This document shows, piece after piece, positions 5,653 through 7,899 of a stretch of 7,899 nt of DNA; position 1 is the stretch's first letter, and the number at the start of each line of letters is the position of its first letter. The notes under the pieces are model-generated. The model did no database searches and was not told the origin of the DNA. It saw nothing but the letters and a program-made list of their open reading frames with translations. Position numbers and translations under genes: made by a program. The DNA is from Acidimicrobiaceae bacterium (lineage in GTDB: Bacteria; Actinomycetota; Acidimicrobiia; Acidimicrobiales; Acidimicrobiaceae). The stretch covers positions 1 to 7,899 of the forward strand of contig JABEUO010000264.1 in the NCBI GenBank assembly GCA_013044415.1. The letters run 5' to 3'.

Positions 5653-6779
5653 CTCTCTGGCAGGCCCAAAAAAGGCGCAATCACGTCTGCGGTACGTTCC
5701 GTTGCGTCTAGGACTGCGAAACTCGAGATAGCTTCGGACATCTTCGCCAGTTCCGCTGGGTCAGCAGCCAAGCCATTTATAGTCTCGGCTAACTTAGCCG
5801 CCTCCACCTCGGCTTGGTCGATCAAAATGGCTCCACCCTTTTGCCTTATTGCGCCGGCATTTAGTCGCTGATGATCATCTGGTGCGTTAGGAAGAGGAAC
5901 AAAAATAGCTGGAGTCCCAAATACGGCCAGCTCAGCAATAGTAGAAGCCCCCGAGCGACTTACAACCAAGTCGGCGGCGTAGATAAGTCGATACAACTCC
6001 GAATGGTAGCTCAAAAGTTGGTAGCGAGGAGCGGTAAGTTTCTTTTCCACTGCAGTGATTTGGGCCTCTTTGAAATCTCGTTCACCCGAGACATGAACCA
6101 CCGAGATCCCCTCTTTGAGCATCGGTACGACCTGGGGGATCAGCTCATTCAAAAAGGTCGCTCCGAGTGAACCCCCAAAACAGAGCACCATGATGTCCCT
6201 TGCGTTAAGGCCCAAACTGGCCTTAACCTCTGACCTTGAGGGCACCTGTTGAGCGTGTAGTTCAATTGCCTCCCTGCGAAGCGGGTTACCGATCACTACC
6301 GGCCTGGTTGAGCCACTCTCCTTGACAAAAAAGGGGGGTACGCAGAGTGCCTGAGAAAAGTTAGCGACGATCCTATTCGCCATTCCGAGTACGGAATTCT
6401 GCTCTATCGTGACCACCTGGGCACCTTCAAATCGTCCGAGGAGGGCAGGAAGCACCGAATAGTACCCCCCAAAGGAGACCACGACCTTGGGCCTTAGCGC
6501 CATCAAGGTTGGAAGAATCTCGATAGTTGCGATCAGGTTAGCCCAGATCGACCTCAGTATTCCCCACGGACTCCTCCTCGGCATACCTCGGCCCTTGAAT
6601 TTGATTACCCGGTAGCCACTACCGGCAAAGATCGAATCCTCGAGACCCCTTCCAGAACCCACGAAGGATATCGCCGATTTTGCGACTCCCCTCTTCGACA
6701 ACTCGTCCGCCAGCGCTATCGCAGGCAGCATGTGGCCAGCAGTGCCCCCTGCGGCGATCACCACATCGGCTTGGCTCAC
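5649..6779 (-). CDS. murG: MurG, lipid II-forming GlcNAc transferase
   Basis: MurG transfers GlcNAc from UDP-GlcNAc to lipid I on the inner face of the membrane and makes lipid II. The 376-residue GT-B glycosyltransferase is complete. The N-terminal acceptor domain has the glycine loop GGTAGHMLPA (11-20), VSFGGYYSVLPALL (101-114) and EQNSVLGMANR (126-136). The C-terminal donor domain has GNPLR (164-168), GGSLGA (202-207) and the UDP-GlcNAc signature SRSGASTIAELAVFGTP (274-290), then VPLPNAPDDHQRLNA (294-308). The second G of the usual GGTGGH is Ala, as in many actinobacteria. The start is GTG at 6777-6779 overlapping the ftsW stop as GTGA, with GGGGG six bases upstream, so coupling to ftsW is likely. 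The ftsW-murG-murC order is the classic dcw order. Confidence 0.97.
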   Translation of the reverse strand: MSQADVVIAAGGTAGHMLPAIALADELSKRGVAKSAISFVGSGRGLEDSIFAGSGYRVIKFKGRGMPRRSPWGILRSIWANLIATIEILPTLMALRPKVVVSFGGYYSVLPALLGRFEGAQVVTIEQNSVLGMANRIVANFSQALCVPPFFVKESGSTRPVVIGNPLRREAIELHAQQVPSRSEVKASLGLNARDIMVLCFGGSLGATFLNELIPQVVPMLKEGISVVHVSGERDFKEAQITAVEKKLTAPRYQLLSYHSELYRLIYAADLVVSRSGASTIAELAVFGTPAIFVPLPNAPDDHQRLNAGAIRQKGGAILIDQAEVEAAKLAETINGLAADPAELAKMSEAISSFAVLDATERTADVIAPFLGLPES

Positions 6780-7899
6780 TGACTACCCCCGGTAGTTGAA
6801 CGTTCCCTTGAGCGGGAAGTCTCCTGCAAACGAGCCCTCCTTCCGCCAGAGTTGTCGTAATGCTTAACTCTAAGGTCTCCAAGGCGCCCAATCAACTTGT
6901 TGGACCTTTTACCTTTACCCAGGCTACTTTGCACCCGTGATGACTTAGCCTTTCGATCCCTGAGCGACGAGACCACGCCCGAGACCACGTGATCGAATGG
7001 GCCAACGGCGCGTAATCTACTACTCGCCAATCGATAGTTTGCTTGCTTCGAATCGGAATTCAAAACTGCAAATTCGACCTTTGAGTTGCGTAGCGTCGCC
7101 CTTACTAGTCCTAAGGCACACATCACCACTATGGTCGAAGATCCCCCCGAAGAGATCAAAGGTAGTGGGACGCCGGTCACCGGCAAGATTCCCTCCACTG
7201 CCCCGATATTTAGCAGTGCCTGTCCGCCAATCCAGCATGCGACGGACCCGACAAAGATGCCATCGAAGCTCACCGCGGCTCTAGATGCAATCCGGACCAG
7301 CGTGATAACTAGCAGAACCATCTGCAGAATCAACACCAACGACCCGATGAGACCGAGTTGCTGGGCTACAACGGCAAATATGAAGTCCGAGCTAGCGTTG
7401 GGAAGGTAGCCCCAAATTGCCTGTCCGGCGCCTAAACCGGTCCCAAAAATATGTCCGGAAGCGAAGGCCGCTAGCGATTGCACTTCCTGGTAGCTGGCCC
7501 CGGTCCTGTGCGACCAAGGGTGCAGGAAAGACATCAATCTCTGGGCACGATACGACTTCCCGAATGCAAAATATATACCAGCCAGCGAGCCGAGGAGCGC
7601 AATCACGAAAAGCTGCTTCTTCGGTACACCCGCAAGGGCCAAGGAGCCAAATGCGATCAGCGCCACCACCATCGTCGTTCCCATATCGGGCTCCGCCATA
7701 ACCAAAATGACAATAACCCCGAGGATAATCAGGACGGGAAGTGTCGACTCTCTGAATGCAAAACTCCTTCGCTTCGAGGAGAGCACCTTGGCGGCAAAGA
7801 GCGCCAGAGCCAATTTAACTAACTCTGAAGGTTGGAACTGAAATGGCCCCAAGGGGATCCACCGCCGAGCGCCGAGTACCGAGCGGCCGAGGCCAGGAA
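6776..7899 (-). CDS. ftsW: FtsW, septal peptidoglycan glycosyltransferase of the SEDS family (5' end outside window)
   Basis: FtsW polymerises lipid II at the septum together with a class B PBP. The visible 373 residues lack the N-terminal membrane segments. The reading frame runs to the window edge: residues GARRWIPLGPFQFQPSELVKL are continuous and match the family, so the TTG at 7850-7852 is an internal Leu codon. Hydrophobic segments lie at about 24-38, 52-68, 75-91, 95-113, 170-201, 213-233 and 248-265. The large extracellular loop has YQEVQSLAA and GTGLGAGQAIWGYLP. DFIFAV carries the conserved acidic residue (codon 7385-7387). The C-terminal signature is PLISSGGSS. Nearby acidic positions differ from the norm (AQQLG for GEELG; PNA for PEA). 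After the last membrane segment there is a basic, Ser-rich tail of about 107 residues. FtsW rather than RodA is inferred from the dcw context. Confidence 0.95.
   Translation of the reverse strand, partial: PGLGRSVLGARRWIPLGPFQFQPSELVKLALALFAAKVLSSKRRSFAFRESTLPVLIILGVIVILVMAEPDMGTTMVVALIAFGSLALAGVPKKQLFVIALLGSLAGIYFAFGKSYRAQRLMSFLHPWSHRTGASYQEVQSLAAFASGHIFGTGLGAGQAIWGYLPNASSDFIFAVVAQQLGLIGSLVLILQMVLLVITLVRIASRAAVSFDGIFVGSVACWIGGQALLNIGAVEGILPVTGVPLPLISSGGSSTIVVMCALGLVRATLRNSKVEFAVLNSDSKQANYRLASSRLRAVGPFDHVVSGVVSSLRDRKAKSSRVQSSLGKGKRSNKLIGRLGDLRVKHYDNSGGRRARLQETSRSRERSTTGGSQ

Noticed and set aside
6619..6891. A 90-codon minus-strand frame across the ftsW/murG junction.
   Set aside because: It overlaps two well-supported genes in another frame and shows no domain; the GTGA junction explains the region.
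7850..7852. TTG as a start for a shorter ftsW.
   Set aside because: The frame continues upstream to the window edge with residues (GARRWIPLG) that belong to conserved FtsW sequence, so the gene is simply cut by the window.
1..7899. CRISPR arrays, tRNA or rRNA genes, insertion sequences, phage or defence genes.
   Set aside because: None was seen; the window is almost fully occupied by core dcw genes on one strand, and the only tandem repeat is the coding 15-base repeat in murC.

Overview
The window is one block of a division and cell wall (dcw) cluster, read entirely from the minus strand. In transcription order (from position 7899 down to 1) it holds ftsW (5' end cut off), murG, murC, murB, a 282-base non-coding gap, ftsZ, pgeF (ylmD/yfiH family), a yggS-family PLP-homeostasis gene, and sepF (3' end cut off). 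No gene on the plus strand is credible.

The order ftsZ-pgeF-yggS-sepF, an FtsZ ending in an acidic run plus VPSFLR, and SepF with no FtsA in view all point to Actinomycetota. The moderate base composition (by eye only a little over half G+C) and murB placed directly after murC fit an early-branching lineage such as Acidimicrobiia better than Streptomyces or Mycobacterium. This placement is an inference from gene content; no marker gene was compared.

Positions 3282-7899 encode late peptidoglycan precursor synthesis and polymerisation. MurB and MurC act on soluble UDP-MurNAc precursors, MurG makes lipid II at the membrane, and FtsW polymerises it at the septum. These four genes are tightly packed: ftsW/murG share GTGA, murB begins 14 bases inside murC, and murC starts within a few bases of the murG stop, so translational coupling is likely. 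Positions 1-3281 encode the Z-ring: FtsZ, its likely membrane tether SepF, and two accessory enzymes.

The main departure from the usual arrangement is between murB and ftsZ, where ftsQ is commonly found. There is no full ftsQ here, only an AT-rich gap. It contains a weak hairpin, a good candidate sigma-70-type promoter for ftsZ, and a possibly structured leader with a duplicated Shine-Dalgarno-like element. A second oddity is a 15-base tandem repeat at the 5' end of murC, which gives the enzyme a short KSMEL-repeat leader containing several in-frame ATG codons. FtsW also differs at normally conserved acidic positions and carries a long basic C-terminal tail. I did not find a clearly new multi-gene system; the window is a core cluster with several local peculiarities.
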